Part shown: positions 38,721 through 46,755 of the stretch, in pieces
Layout of the letters: each line of letters starts with the position of its first letter
How positions within the stretch are numbered: position 1 is the stretch's first letter
Assembly: GCF_000512355.1 (NCBI RefSeq)
Contig: NZ_CP004006.1
Coordinates: forward strand, 673,001-737,000
Length of the DNA: 64,000 nucleotides
Direction: 5' to 3'
From: Legionella oakridgensis ATCC 33761 = DSM 21215
GTDB lineage: Bacteria > Pseudomonadota > Gammaproteobacteria > Legionellales > Legionellaceae
The notes under the pieces: model-generated
What the model saw: only the letters and a program-made list of their open reading frames with translations
Databases searched by the model: none
What the model was told of the DNA's origin: nothing
Program-made: the position numbers and the translations under genes

Positions 38721-39129
38721 TGTATTCGCTTAAACCTGTTCTTCTTATAGAAGATGATCAAATTGATCAAGCTTCTGTTCAAAAGGCTTTTGTTCAATTA
38801 AATATTAAAAATGATTTAATCATACGTGAAAATGGCAAAGAAGGGTTGAATTATCTTAAGGAAGCTGAAAGGCCTTGTCTTATTATTCTGGATTTGAATA
38901 TGCCAAGAATGAATGGTATGGAATTCCTGGATGTTATTAAAAAGATAAATTTTATAAAAATATCCCGGTCATTGTGTTTACCACTTCCAGTGAAGAAGGG
39001 GAAAAAATCAAAGCTTATGATAAAGGGGTTGTTGGTTATATTGTTAAACCCCCAAGTTATAAAAAAATTGTAGACATCTTTAAGAGCATTGATGTGTATT
39101 GGACGATTTCAGAAGGGCCGATTTCGTGA
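38720..39129 (+). CDS. Single-domain response regulator (frameshifted)
   Basis: Receiver fold: PVLLIEDDQIDQASVQKAF with acidic pocket, phospho-acceptor Asp in LIILDLNMPRMNGMEFL. One A missing in the run at 38939-38943 diverts the frame; restored, it reads FYKNIPVIVFTTSSEEGEKI, VGYIVKPPSYKK, to TGA 39127-39129. About 137 aa and no output domain, of the type paired with phytochrome-like kinases. Its start overlaps the kinase stop (TAATG), so translation is coupled. Confidence 0.87.
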
Positions 39130-39338
39130 AGCGCAGTTAACCGTTGCCGTTAGTTACTGCCAATCTTTGAATTTGGTCGCTGCATGGCGCGTGGAGCACA
39201 CGGTTATCTAAAAAATTAACAACATTGCCATATGTTATACTTTAAAAAGGGAGATGTTTCTAAAAACAAGGGAATACAAGCAATTTCCGTAAATGATGCT
39301 CCTCATAGATGAATGCGATGTTTTAAAGGAAAAGTATT

Positions 39339-39755
39339 ATGGAATCTACGGAACGCAACATTGATATCTTCTATATAGAAGATGATGAGGTGGATATTCT
39401 AGGGATGGAGCGTGAATTTAAAAAGATAAATGAGCTTCTTGAAATTGCAGTAGCCAAAGATGGCCATCAAGCTTTAAATAAACTCTATGGCCGCAATGGT
39501 GAAGAAAAACTTCACCCGAAAATTATTCTTCTGGATATCAATTTGCCTAAAATGAATGGCATCGAATTTTTAAAGTTATTACGAGCCGATCCAACTTTTA
39601 TTGATATTGAGGTCTTTATTTTGACGGGTGCTTTTAATACTCAAGACAAAATGGCTATGAAGGATTTGAATGTAAGGGGACACATCATTAAACCACTGGA
39701 ATATGAAGATGCACTCAATCTTTTATGGGCGTTACAATCCGCGCCTCGAAACTAA
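39339..39755 (+). CDS. Second single-domain response regulator
   Basis: 138 aa, intact. IDIFYIEDDEVDILGMEREF, phospho-acceptor in IILLDINLPKMNGIEFL, IEVFILTGAFNTQDKMAM and HIIKPLEYEDALNLL. AAAGGA precedes the ATG. It is related to the first receiver and lies 209 bp after it. It probably works in the same phosphorelay (inference). Confidence 0.88.
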   Translation: MESTERNIDIFYIEDDEVDILGMEREFKKINELLEIAVAKDGHQALNKLYGRNGEEKLHPKIILLDINLPKMNGIEFLKLLRADPTFIDIEVFILTGAFNTQDKMAMKDLNVRGHIIKPLEYEDALNLLWALQSAPRN

Positions 39756-39960
39756 AACGAGTTCATGACTGACCATGTAGGTTCATTGCAAAGCCGGGTA
39801 AAGAATAATAGAGTAAGGCTGTTATCTTTAATGTTAGCGCTGGATTTTCTCAAATGACGATGACATTTCAGTCATGTGTTTTTTTGTCTATGCTGATATA
39901 AGAAATGCTATAAATTGATATTTCACAGTTTCCTTGGCCGGATGGATATATAATTAACCT

Positions 39961-40499
39961 ATGAGTGTTGATATCGTTGCAATGATTGGTAATTTGAGCC
40001 AATCACTTATACCAGTTCAGGCATTGATTAAGGGCTTAGGTTATCTTCTTGGCCTAATATTCATGATGACTGCAGTTGGCAAACTCAAAAAAATAGGAGA
40101 TGCCAGGTCTAGTGGTGGTTCTCATGAAAAGATGTTTATTCCCATAGCGTATTTTATGGGAGGCACAATGCTTATTTTTTACCTTCAGCAATTACTGCTT
40201 TTTCCACGACGGCATTTGGTGTGGCTAATACAGATTGGGGCTATTCTAATTATAATCCTTACAATATCTATAGTGCGATGCGGGTTGTCATTCGAACAGC
40301 AGGCTTGATATGGTTTGTACGAGGATGTGTTTTATTGGTTCATGCCAGTGAACCAGGAGTGCAGCATGGACCTAAGGGCTTGGCATTTCTTTGTGCTGGC
40401 GTTTTGGCAATAAATTTTGAAGGTACGGTGGCTGTTGTTAATGTTATTATAGAGAAATTAATTTTATTATCGCAATATTCTACGAATATTAAGGGATGA
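39961..40499 (+). CDS. IcmC/DotE-like Dot/Icm membrane protein (frameshifted)
   Basis: The two frames join if one T is added to the T6 run 40175-40180. The product then reads VDIVAMIGNLSQSLIPVQAL, GLGYLLGLIFMMTAVGKLKK, IFLPSAITAFSTTAFGVA, YNPYNIYSAMRVVIRTAGLI and FVRGCVLLVHASEPGVQHGP, with three to four membrane segments, about 180 aa. That pattern matches IcmC/DotE, a small inner-membrane protein of the type IVB secretion system, from memory of the family. Neighbours are not icm genes (receiver genes before, a secreted hypothetical and pssA after), so it is a stand-alone paralogue, not the icm locus copy. Confidence 0.7.
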
Positions 40500-40526
40500 T
40501 TGCACGATTAATCAGGGGTGCGTTAT

Positions 40527-41054
40527 ATGAAACGGATGTTTTGTTGGTTGTTGTTGAGTTTGTTATATTTGCCAGTTGCATTTGCAGCCGATGAGCAAAT
40601 ACTCAAACCCATTTTGATCTTGAATCATATTAAAGTGATTGCACCGCATGAACAAAAGGGAGACGAACTTTATTTTGATATCACGGCTTTTTGGGCGGAT
40701 AAGCCGAGAAAATATTATCAAGTACCCAAACCACCAAGATATTGGGCATCGGCTGATAGTGATAAAATTAATTCTGTGCCTTTGTGGTCTGAGCCGCTTA
40801 AGCCAGGACAGGTAGTGATTCTTCTTATCTCGCTCATGGATATTGATGTATTACCAATGGATCCAGATGATTTAATTGGTATTGTTCGGGTGAAATTAAA
40901 AAATGAGAATGGTGTTTTGCATGCCATATGGAGCATACCTAACCGTTCTATTGGGCCTGAGACGATTATGGGTCAAAAAGGCGAGATTCAAAAATTTGAA
41001 CTGTCCGGGCCTTACGGAGACTATGAAATTTATTTATCATTGCAAAGTAAATAA
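40527..41054 (+). CDS. Exported hypothetical protein
   Basis: 175 aa from ATG 40527 (AGGGG eight bases upstream; a GTG at 40518 is less likely). Signal peptide MKRMFCWLLLSLLYLPVAFA, then a beta-rich domain: LYFDITAFWADKPRKYYQVP, GQVVILLISLMDIDVLPMDP, LIGIVRVKLKNENGVL and LSGPYGDYEIYLSLQSK. I recognise no family. It starts 27 bp after the icmC-like gene on the same strand, so the two may be co-transcribed and function in the envelope together. Confidence 0.65.
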   Translation: MKRMFCWLLLSLLYLPVAFAADEQILKPILILNHIKVIAPHEQKGDELYFDITAFWADKPRKYYQVPKPPRYWASADSDKINSVPLWSEPLKPGQVVILLISLMDIDVLPMDPDDLIGIVRVKLKNENGVLHAIWSIPNRSIGPETIMGQKGEIQKFELSGPYGDYEIYLSLQSK

Positions 41055-41069
41055 GGGACAAGAAGCATT

Positions 41070-41354
41070 TTATTGTTCTTCTTCGCCACAAATTTTAAGA
41101 TTATTGGCTTTAGCAAAATCTAAAATGGCTTGATATATCTGGGGACTGGAATCCTTCAGTTTAGGGTCTAACAGCACGCATTTGTATCCTTCGTGGTTTA
41201 CGCTAGGCTGCAGGAGTGGTGAATAATGTATTCGGCTGTTTTTAAACGTGGCCATTGTTCCACTCATGCGCTCTGCCCAATCACTGGGACGAAAAGGCTT
41301 GCCATGCTCGGTAACACCTTCGATTATGATTTTTTTATCTTTGGATTCTGACAT
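41070..41354 (-). CDS. DUF3579 family protein
   Basis: 94 aa: IIIEGVTEHGKPFRPSDWAE, RMSGTMATFKNSRIHYSPLL and VNHEGYKCVLLDPKLKDSSP are typical of the small DUF3579 family found next to lipid or protoporphyrin genes in beta/gammaproteobacteria. Function is unknown. The gene is convergent with the exported hypothetical. Confidence 0.75.
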   Translation of the reverse strand: MSESKDKKIIIEGVTEHGKPFRPSDWAERMSGTMATFKNSRIHYSPLLQPSVNHEGYKCVLLDPKLKDSSPQIYQAILDFAKANNLKICGEEEQ

Positions 41355-41456
41355 TTTTGCTACATAATAAAAACAGTATGTTTAGTATAGCACCATCCAC
41401 GTTGCTGCAAAAATGCAAGACATAACCAAATATTAAAGAATGATTACTAATTGATA

Positions 41457-42245
41457 ATGAGGCTTATCGTGAAACAGAAAGAAAGTCGTTCGGGCATTTA
41501 TCTTTTGCCCAATCTTTTGACTACAGCAAGCTTGTTTGCGGCATTTTATTCTATTGTTGCCTCTCTAAAATTTCGTTATGAGACCGCTGTCATCGCAATT
41601 TTTATTGGTATGATAGCCGATGGTTTGGATGGCAGAATTGCCCGTTTGACAAATACTCAGACCGCATTTGGTGCTGAATATGATAGTTTGTCCGATATGG
41701 TAACTTTTGGAGTAGCGCCTGCTTTGCTTGTGTATAGCTGGAGCCTGCATCAATTAGGTAAATTAGGATGGTTGATAGCATTTATTTATACAGCAGCGGT
41801 TGCTTTGCGTCTTGCGCGCTTCAATACTCAAGTTGAAACAGCAGATAAACGTTATTTTCAGGGGCTGGCTTGTCCCCCAGCGGCAGCCATTATGTCTTCG
41901 TTCGTTTGGTTATGTTATCAAAATCATTGGGAATATTTTGGAGTGACCATCCTGATGGCCGTGATGGCAGTTACAACTGCTATTTTAATGGTCAGCAATG
42001 TTCGCTACCATAGTTTCAAGGAAATTGATTTTAAAGGTAAGGTTCCTTTTTTATATGGGCTTGTTGTCGTTATTTTATTTGTTGCTATTGCTGCCTACCC
42101 AGCCTTAATTTTATTTCTTGGATTCTTGTTGTATGCGTTTTCCGGTCCTTTGCAAACGTTAGCGGCATTACATCGCGTACGAAAACAGCGCCGTCAAGTT
42201 GCAGACGCAAGGCGGGATAACGAGAGACATGACGATAATACTTGA
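41457..42245 (+). CDS. pssA: CDP-diacylglycerol--serine O-phosphatidyltransferase
   Basis: 262 aa. The CDP-alcohol phosphotransferase motif is seen as DGLDGRIARL...GAEYDSLSDMVTFGVAPA (DGxxDGxxAR-G-D-D pattern), with seven to eight membrane segments and a basic C-terminus (RVRKQRRQVADARRD). This is the membrane-bound type II PssA that makes phosphatidylserine, the precursor of PE and then, in Legionella, PC. ATG 41457 is used over a TTG at 41451. Confidence 0.92.
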   Translation: MRLIVKQKESRSGIYLLPNLLTTASLFAAFYSIVASLKFRYETAVIAIFIGMIADGLDGRIARLTNTQTAFGAEYDSLSDMVTFGVAPALLVYSWSLHQLGKLGWLIAFIYTAAVALRLARFNTQVETADKRYFQGLACPPAAAIMSSFVWLCYQNHWEYFGVTILMAVMAVTTAILMVSNVRYHSFKEIDFKGKVPFLYGLVVVILFVAIAAYPALILFLGFLLYAFSGPLQTLAALHRVRKQRRQVADARRDNERHDDNT

Positions 42246-42283
42246 TTGGATTAAGTGGATCGTTTGCCGGCAAGATGACGGAG

Positions 42284-42553
42284 TTATTCAGCTTCATCAA
42301 AACGATTATTGATAAGAGCTACCAATGCTTCTGTCATTTCTTGCTCGTCCGGGCCGTCAATCTGCAAAATAAGTTCAGTTCCTTGATGGGCAGCCAACAT
42401 CATAACGCCCATGATGCTTTTCCCATTTATTGTCTGAGTATCCTTGGTGACATCAATACAGCTTTGAAACCTCGCTGCTGTGGATACAAATTTTGCCGAG
42501 GCACGTGCGTGCAAGCCCAGTTTATTAATAATGTTTATTTTAGTTTTAATCAT
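42284..42553 (-). CDS. ptsH: Phosphocarrier protein HPr/NPr
   Basis: 89 aa. The phosphorylated histidine lies in NKLGLHARASAKFVS, and GKSIMGVMMLAAHQGTEL is the Ser-containing regulatory region. Placed downstream of rpoN-hpf-ptsN it would serve the nitrogen-related PTS (PTSNtr). Confidence 0.95.
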   Translation of the reverse strand: MIKTKINIINKLGLHARASAKFVSTAARFQSCIDVTKDTQTINGKSIMGVMMLAAHQGTELILQIDGPDEQEMTEALVALINNRFDEAE

Positions 42554-42621
42554 GGCCGCTACAATGTATCACGTGATTGTTAATGCTGCAATCCTAGCAC
42601 GTTGAAGCCAGGGAAAATCAT

Positions 42622-42730
42622 ACTTTGATTGCATTATACCTTATTTGTGTCATTTCCACGCAGGCGGAAATCCATCTTGCAATCAAAGTCATGACTTATT
42701 CAAGGAATAGATTTCAGCCTGCGCTGAAAT
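42622..42730. repeat. Complex palindromic element between ptsN and ptsH
   Basis: Two inverted repeats are interleaved. ACTTTGATTGC (42622-42632) pairs with GCAATCAAAGT (42679-42689). ATTTCCACGCAGGCGGAAAT (42652-42671) pairs over 17 of 20 bases with ATTTCAGCCTGCGCTGAAAT (42711-42730); each of these is also a palindrome by itself. The two pairings exclude one another, so alternative folds are possible. Confidence 0.6.
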
Positions 42731-42754
42731 GGTAAAATGTTAATCACATTGATC

Positions 42755-43231
42755 TTACTCTGGGGTTGCACAAACTTTGTAGGAATGTTCTATGAGTAAA
42801 GCATATAAAGACTCACTGTTTTCTGCTTTACGATAAGCGTTTCTATATTCAGGCATGCTAAATTGTTTGATGCTCTTTCCTAATATTTGTAAATGTTGGT
42901 CATTCTGACCCTGCGGAACGACGAAACCAAGAACCAGATCAACAGGCTGTTTGTCGGCAGCACCAAAATCAACGGGATTGAGTAATTTAAGAAAGCAGCC
43001 ACAAGTCTTATTTATGGTTTCTGCGCGTATATGAGGAATAATGATGCCATGTCCGATGGTTGTACTTCCCAGACTTTCTCTTTTCCAGTAAGCATCAAAT
43101 AAAGCCTCAGCGTTTAATTCCGGATGATTCTGACTTAATATCTGGCTTAATTTTAATAAAACAGCCGTTTTACTTTGAGCTGCTGAATCAATAAACACGC
43201 TGCTTGGAGTCAAAAATTCGCAAAATTGCAT
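42755..43231 (-). CDS. ptsN: PTS IIA-like nitrogen regulatory protein
   Basis: 158 aa from ATG 43231 (MQFCEFLTPSSVFI). The phosphorylatable histidine is in GHGIIIPHIRAE, and LVLGFVVPQGQNDQHLQIL is typical of the IIA-Ntr family. It transmits the PTSNtr phosphorylation state to its targets. It sits in the rpoN operon, with a 199-bp spacer from hpf. Confidence 0.92.
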   Translation of the reverse strand: MQFCEFLTPSSVFIDSAAQSKTAVLLKLSQILSQNHPELNAEALFDAYWKRESLGSTTIGHGIIIPHIRAETINKTCGCFLKLLNPVDFGAADKQPVDLVLGFVVPQGQNDQHLQILGKSIKQFSMPEYRNAYRKAENSESLYALLIEHSYKVCATPE

Positions 43232-43379
43232 GATGAAGAAGACAAGAAATATCATGAAAAGTTTTAATATTTTACTTTATTCTCGTTATAAAAAGAAACA
43301 CCATGATTTTTTATTCCTGCCGATGTAAGGCATGGTTGCTGCGAATACGATAATGATTAATGAAGGGGCTGCGGTGCAC

Positions 43380-43406
43380 AAAGTCTGTCTATCGCAGACA
43401 GACTTT
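43380..43406 (-). terminator. 11-bp hairpin between hpf and ptsN
   Basis: AAAGTCTGTCT (43380-43390) and AGACAGACTTT (43396-43406) pair perfectly with loop ATCGC, 24 bp after the hpf stop on the minus strand. It could attenuate readthrough into ptsN. Confidence 0.5.
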
Positions 43407-43429
43407 GACTTAATCCATGACAAAATGCT

Positions 43430-43723
43430 TTATTCACGATGATTGCGCATTTTTTCCTTATGTTTAATCAATTGCTTATCCAATTTGTCAACCAGGTTGT
43501 CAATAGCGGTATACATATCATCAGACTCTGAACTTGCATGCAGCTCGCCCTTGGCAACCAATACCGTGGCTTCCGCAATTTGTCTTAATTTTTCTACGTC
43601 AAATACCACGTTAATTGCTGTTATTTTATCAAAGTGTTTCTCCAGCTTATCGAATTTTTCCTGAGTAAATGCTTTTAAAGCAGGAGTAACATCCATTCGA
43701 TGACCTGTGAAGTTGATTTGCAT
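43430..43723 (-). CDS. hpf: Ribosome hibernation promoting factor
   Basis: 97 aa from ATG 43723 (MQINFTGHRMDVTPALKAF), preceded on its strand by AAGGAGAATGTT, a strong ribosome site. INVVFDVEKLRQIAEATV, GELHASSESDDMYTAIDNL and KLDKQLIKHKEKMR show the short HPF type that dimerises 70S ribosomes in stationary phase. It is the gene after rpoN; the last codons of rpoN and the first region of the hpf leader overlap in this spacing (20 bp). Confidence 0.95.
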   Translation of the reverse strand: MQINFTGHRMDVTPALKAFTQEKFDKLEKHFDKITAINVVFDVEKLRQIAEATVLVAKGELHASSESDDMYTAIDNLVDKLDKQLIKHKEKMRNHRE

Positions 43724-43742
43724 AACATTCTCCTTCAAATTG

Positions 43743-45146
43743 TTAATACGAATTACTACGAATTGATTTTCGTGCATGAACAGGCGGAATTCTCATTTCT
43801 TCACGATATTTGCTAATAGTACGACGTGCTATTTGAATGCCTTGAGCAGCTATTTGTTTTGCAAGTGCACCGTCGCTCAAAGGCGCTTCTGGATTTTCAT
43901 GCGCCACGAATTTTTTTATGAGAGCACGGATTGCCGTCGGTGAACACTCGCCTCCTTGCATGGTAGGAATATGATTAGAGAAAAAATATTTAAGCTCAAA
44001 TACTCCGCGAGGAGTATGGATAAATTTTTGAGTCGTTATCCTTGAGATTGTGGATTCATGCATATTAAGAGCCAAGGCTGCTTCATTAAGAATCAGCGGT
44101 TTCATTGCTTCTTCGCCAAATTCTAGAAAATCTTGCTGGTAGTCTACTATATAACGGGCTACTTTTAATAAGGTTTTTTGCCAGCTTTGAATGCTTTTTA
44201 AAAACCAGCGTGCTTCCTGCAAATTATTTTTTAAGAATTTATTATCGACGTGATTATTGCCGCGCTGAATGAGTGACGCATATTGTGTGTTAATGCTTAG
44301 ATGAGGCAGTACATTCTGACTCAAACTGACTTGCCAATGGTTTCTTTTTTTTTCAACGATTAAATCAGGAATAATATATTTTGTATGTTCTCTTGAGATG
44401 GCGCTTCCAGGTTTTGGATTCAGATGTTGAATGATATCCAATATGTTTTCCATGGCCTGTTTATCAATATGATAGATTTTCATAAGTTGCCTATATTTGT
44501 GGCGGCCAAGTAATTCAAGATTATTTTCCATTATTTGTCTGGCTGTTTTTAAATGTAACGTCGTCTGGGGTAATTGTTCTAATTGGATTAGTAATGTTTC
44601 AGCGAGATTTCTAGCACCGCAGCCAAGGGGGTCCAGGCGTTGAATGCGGTGCAATACAACTTCAATTTCCTTTAAGGCTAGAGGGTAGGGATGGTGGTTT
44701 AAGCTGCTATGAATATCTGTCAAGGACAGTGTTAAAAACCCATTATCATCAATAGCATCGATAATTACTTCGGCAATCATCCTGTCTATATCACTGATGG
44801 GACTCATATTTAATTGCCATCGTAAATGATCTTGTAATCCGGTTTCCGAGCGGTGGATAGGTTCGTAGGTAGGGCTATTTTCCTTAAAATCACGGCCGGA
44901 TCCTTGCCTTGAATACAGTGGAGACCATTGGAAATCAACAAAATCATCTTCATATTCCAGGACCATTTCAAGGGATTCATGCTCCAGCTCATTTGAAGTG
45001 GATTCCAGCATTGGATTAGATTCGACTTGTTGTTGTATTTCTTGTCTAAGATCAAGGGTGGATAATTTAAGTAATCGAATAGCTTGTTGAAGCTGGGGAG
45101 TAATAGAGAGCTGGCTCGCTAAACCCAGCTGCAGTGACGGCTTCAT
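43743..45146 (-). CDS. rpoN: RNA polymerase sigma-54 factor
   Basis: 467 aa. Activator-interacting region I LGLASQLSITPQLQQAIRLL, an acidic region II, the core-binding domain (LDPLGCGARNLAETLLIQ), the HTH (ESTISRITTQKFIHTPRGVF) and the RpoN box ARRTISKYREEM. In Legionella, sigma-54 with FleQ controls flagellar genes. Normal length, intact frame, first gene of rpoN-hpf-ptsN-ptsH. Confidence 0.97.
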   Translation of the reverse strand: MKPSLQLGLASQLSITPQLQQAIRLLKLSTLDLRQEIQQQVESNPMLESTSNELEHESLEMVLEYEDDFVDFQWSPLYSRQGSGRDFKENSPTYEPIHRSETGLQDHLRWQLNMSPISDIDRMIAEVIIDAIDDNGFLTLSLTDIHSSLNHHPYPLALKEIEVVLHRIQRLDPLGCGARNLAETLLIQLEQLPQTTLHLKTARQIMENNLELLGRHKYRQLMKIYHIDKQAMENILDIIQHLNPKPGSAISREHTKYIIPDLIVEKKRNHWQVSLSQNVLPHLSINTQYASLIQRGNNHVDNKFLKNNLQEARWFLKSIQSWQKTLLKVARYIVDYQQDFLEFGEEAMKPLILNEAALALNMHESTISRITTQKFIHTPRGVFELKYFFSNHIPTMQGGECSPTAIRALIKKFVAHENPEAPLSDGALAKQIAAQGIQIARRTISKYREEMRIPPVHARKSIRSNSY

Positions 45147-45304
45147 GTAAATCCTCTTTAATTTTACCGCTATTATTATCAGTTTAATCCATCCGGAATG
45201 ATTATCCAGTGGATAGATGACATATTTTCGAACATAATGAGTAAAAATAAAGAATTAAATTGTAAAAGATAAGTCAGTTCAACGTTGTGGGCGAAGAAGG
45301 AAAA

Positions 45305-45326
45305 GGCTCCATTGATTAATGGAGCC
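45305..45326 (-). terminator. Rho-independent terminator after rpmBG
   Basis: GGCTCCATT (45305-45313) and AATGGAGCC (45318-45326) form a 9-bp stem. On the minus strand the stem is followed by TTTTCC and lies just after the rpmG stop. Confidence 0.75.
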
Positions 45327-45331
45327 AAGGT

Positions 45332-45496
45332 TTATTTTACTTTTTTCTCTTTGAATAAGACGTGTTTTCTTACAACAGGATCAAACATCATCAATTCCAT
45401 TTTTTCCGGATGATTACGCGGATTCTTTGTAGTGGTTTTATAATAACCAGTACCTGCGGTTGATTCCATTTTAACTTTGATGGTCACAGCGGCCAC
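45332..45496 (-). CDS. rpmG: 50S ribosomal protein L33
   Basis: 54 aa read from GTG 45496 with a GGGGG ribosome site about 10 bases upstream: [20 protein letters not shown], then [19 protein letters not shown] and [14 protein letters not shown]. It is a full-length L33 of the cysteine-less type, short enough to be overlooked. It follows rpmB by 16 bp, the standard rpmB-rpmG pair. Confidence 0.95.
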   Translation of the reverse strand: MAAVTIKVKMESTAGTGYYKTTTKNPRNHPEKMELMMFDPVVRKHVLFKEKKVK

Positions 45497-45512
45497 AGTA
45501 TTCCCCCTTTAA

Positions 45513-45749
45513 TTAAATTTTTTCGCCTTTGGCTCTAAGTAGATCAAGGACGGCTTTAATTCCTAACTTATCAATAATACGCATGCCTTTGGTACTGAGT
45601 TTAAGAGTAACAAATCGATTCTCTTCTTCAACCCAGAAGCGATGGTTTTTTATATTAGGTAGAAAGCGTCTTCTTGTTTTATTGTTGGCATGCGACACAT
45701 TATTTCCAGTAATTGGTCGCTTGCCAGTAACTTGGCATACTCTTGACAT
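45513..45749 (-). CDS. rpmB: 50S ribosomal protein L28
   Basis: 78 aa from ATG 45749: [39 protein letters not shown] and the C-terminal [20 protein letters not shown]. The open frame extends further upstream, but only this start gives the family N-terminus. Confidence 0.96.
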   Translation of the reverse strand: MSRVCQVTGKRPITGNNVSHANNKTRRRFLPNIKNHRFWVEEENRFVTLKLSTKGMRIIDKLGIKAVLDLLRAKGEKI

Positions 45750-45951
45750 GTTGTTGCTCCAAAGTGCCCTGGCTTTTAAAAGCCGGCTTTGTTTAAAATC
45801 AGCGAATCGGCTGAATAGGATTACCGGTGGCGTTTTATAGCAAAAATTGGTCGAAGATGCAATGTATTGATGCATTTTTTGCTGATATACTTTGCCGCGG
45901 CCTCTTTTAGAGGCAGGTTTTAAAAGTAATAAATTTTATCAGGACTTATTG

Positions 45952-46626
45952 ATGCATCGAACTATCAAAAGTTATGTACTGCGAGCAGGGCGAGTAAGCA
46001 ATCGTCAACAGCTGGCGCTGGAGCAATGGTTAAAAGACTATGCTTTATTCCCGAGCGAATTGGTATGGAATTTAACTGAAGAGTTTGGGCGGGAAGCAGA
46101 AACTATTGTTGAAATTGGTTTCGGCATGGGTTCTTCGTTATTGGCCATGGCAAAAGAGCGTCCCGAGGTCAATTTTATTGGTATTGAAGTTCATAAGGCT
46201 GGTATAGGAAGCTTAGTGGCTGATTTGCATGATCATGCATTAAATAATGTGCGTATTGCGCCATTTGATGCCACCGAAGTGATTGAAACTTGTTTGATGG
46301 ATGATGTTTTGGCTGGTGTCCAGATTTTCTTTCCAGATCCCTGGCCTAAAAAACGACATCATAAAAGACGCTTGATTCAGACAGATTTTATTCATCGCCT
46401 TGTGAAAAAAATTAAACCAGGTGGATTTATACATTGTGCAACGGATTGGCAAGATTATGCGGAACACATGCTTACGGTTTTTATGGCTGAGCCAAGTTTA
46501 AGAAATCAACAAGCCCAAGGTGGTTTTGTTCCCAGACCTGATACCAGGCCATTGACCAAATTTGAGCAAAGAGGACATAAACTGGGACATAAGGTTTGGG
46601 ATTTAATGTTTATACGTTGTCAATAA
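45952..46626 (+). CDS. trmB: tRNA (guanine-N7)-methyltransferase
   Basis: 224 aa from ATG 45952 (CAGGA upstream). VEIGFGMGSSLLAMAKERPE (SAM site), GIEVHKAGIGS, and the catalytic region FFPDPWPKKRHHKRRLIQ are diagnostic. It makes m7G46 in tRNAs. It is divergent from rpmB. Confidence 0.96.
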   Translation: MHRTIKSYVLRAGRVSNRQQLALEQWLKDYALFPSELVWNLTEEFGREAETIVEIGFGMGSSLLAMAKERPEVNFIGIEVHKAGIGSLVADLHDHALNNVRIAPFDATEVIETCLMDDVLAGVQIFFPDPWPKKRHHKRRLIQTDFIHRLVKKIKPGGFIHCATDWQDYAEHMLTVFMAEPSLRNQQAQGGFVPRPDTRPLTKFEQRGHKLGHKVWDLMFIRCQ

Positions 46627-46755
46627 GTATCAGAGGTTTTTAATAAAATACTTAAGTGCATTTTCATATATTTCGCGTACATTTTGTGTAAAATTTTGAT
46701 ATTCCATCACGATTCGTGTAAAATATGGGCTTGTGTTTTAATCTGGTCATGACCT

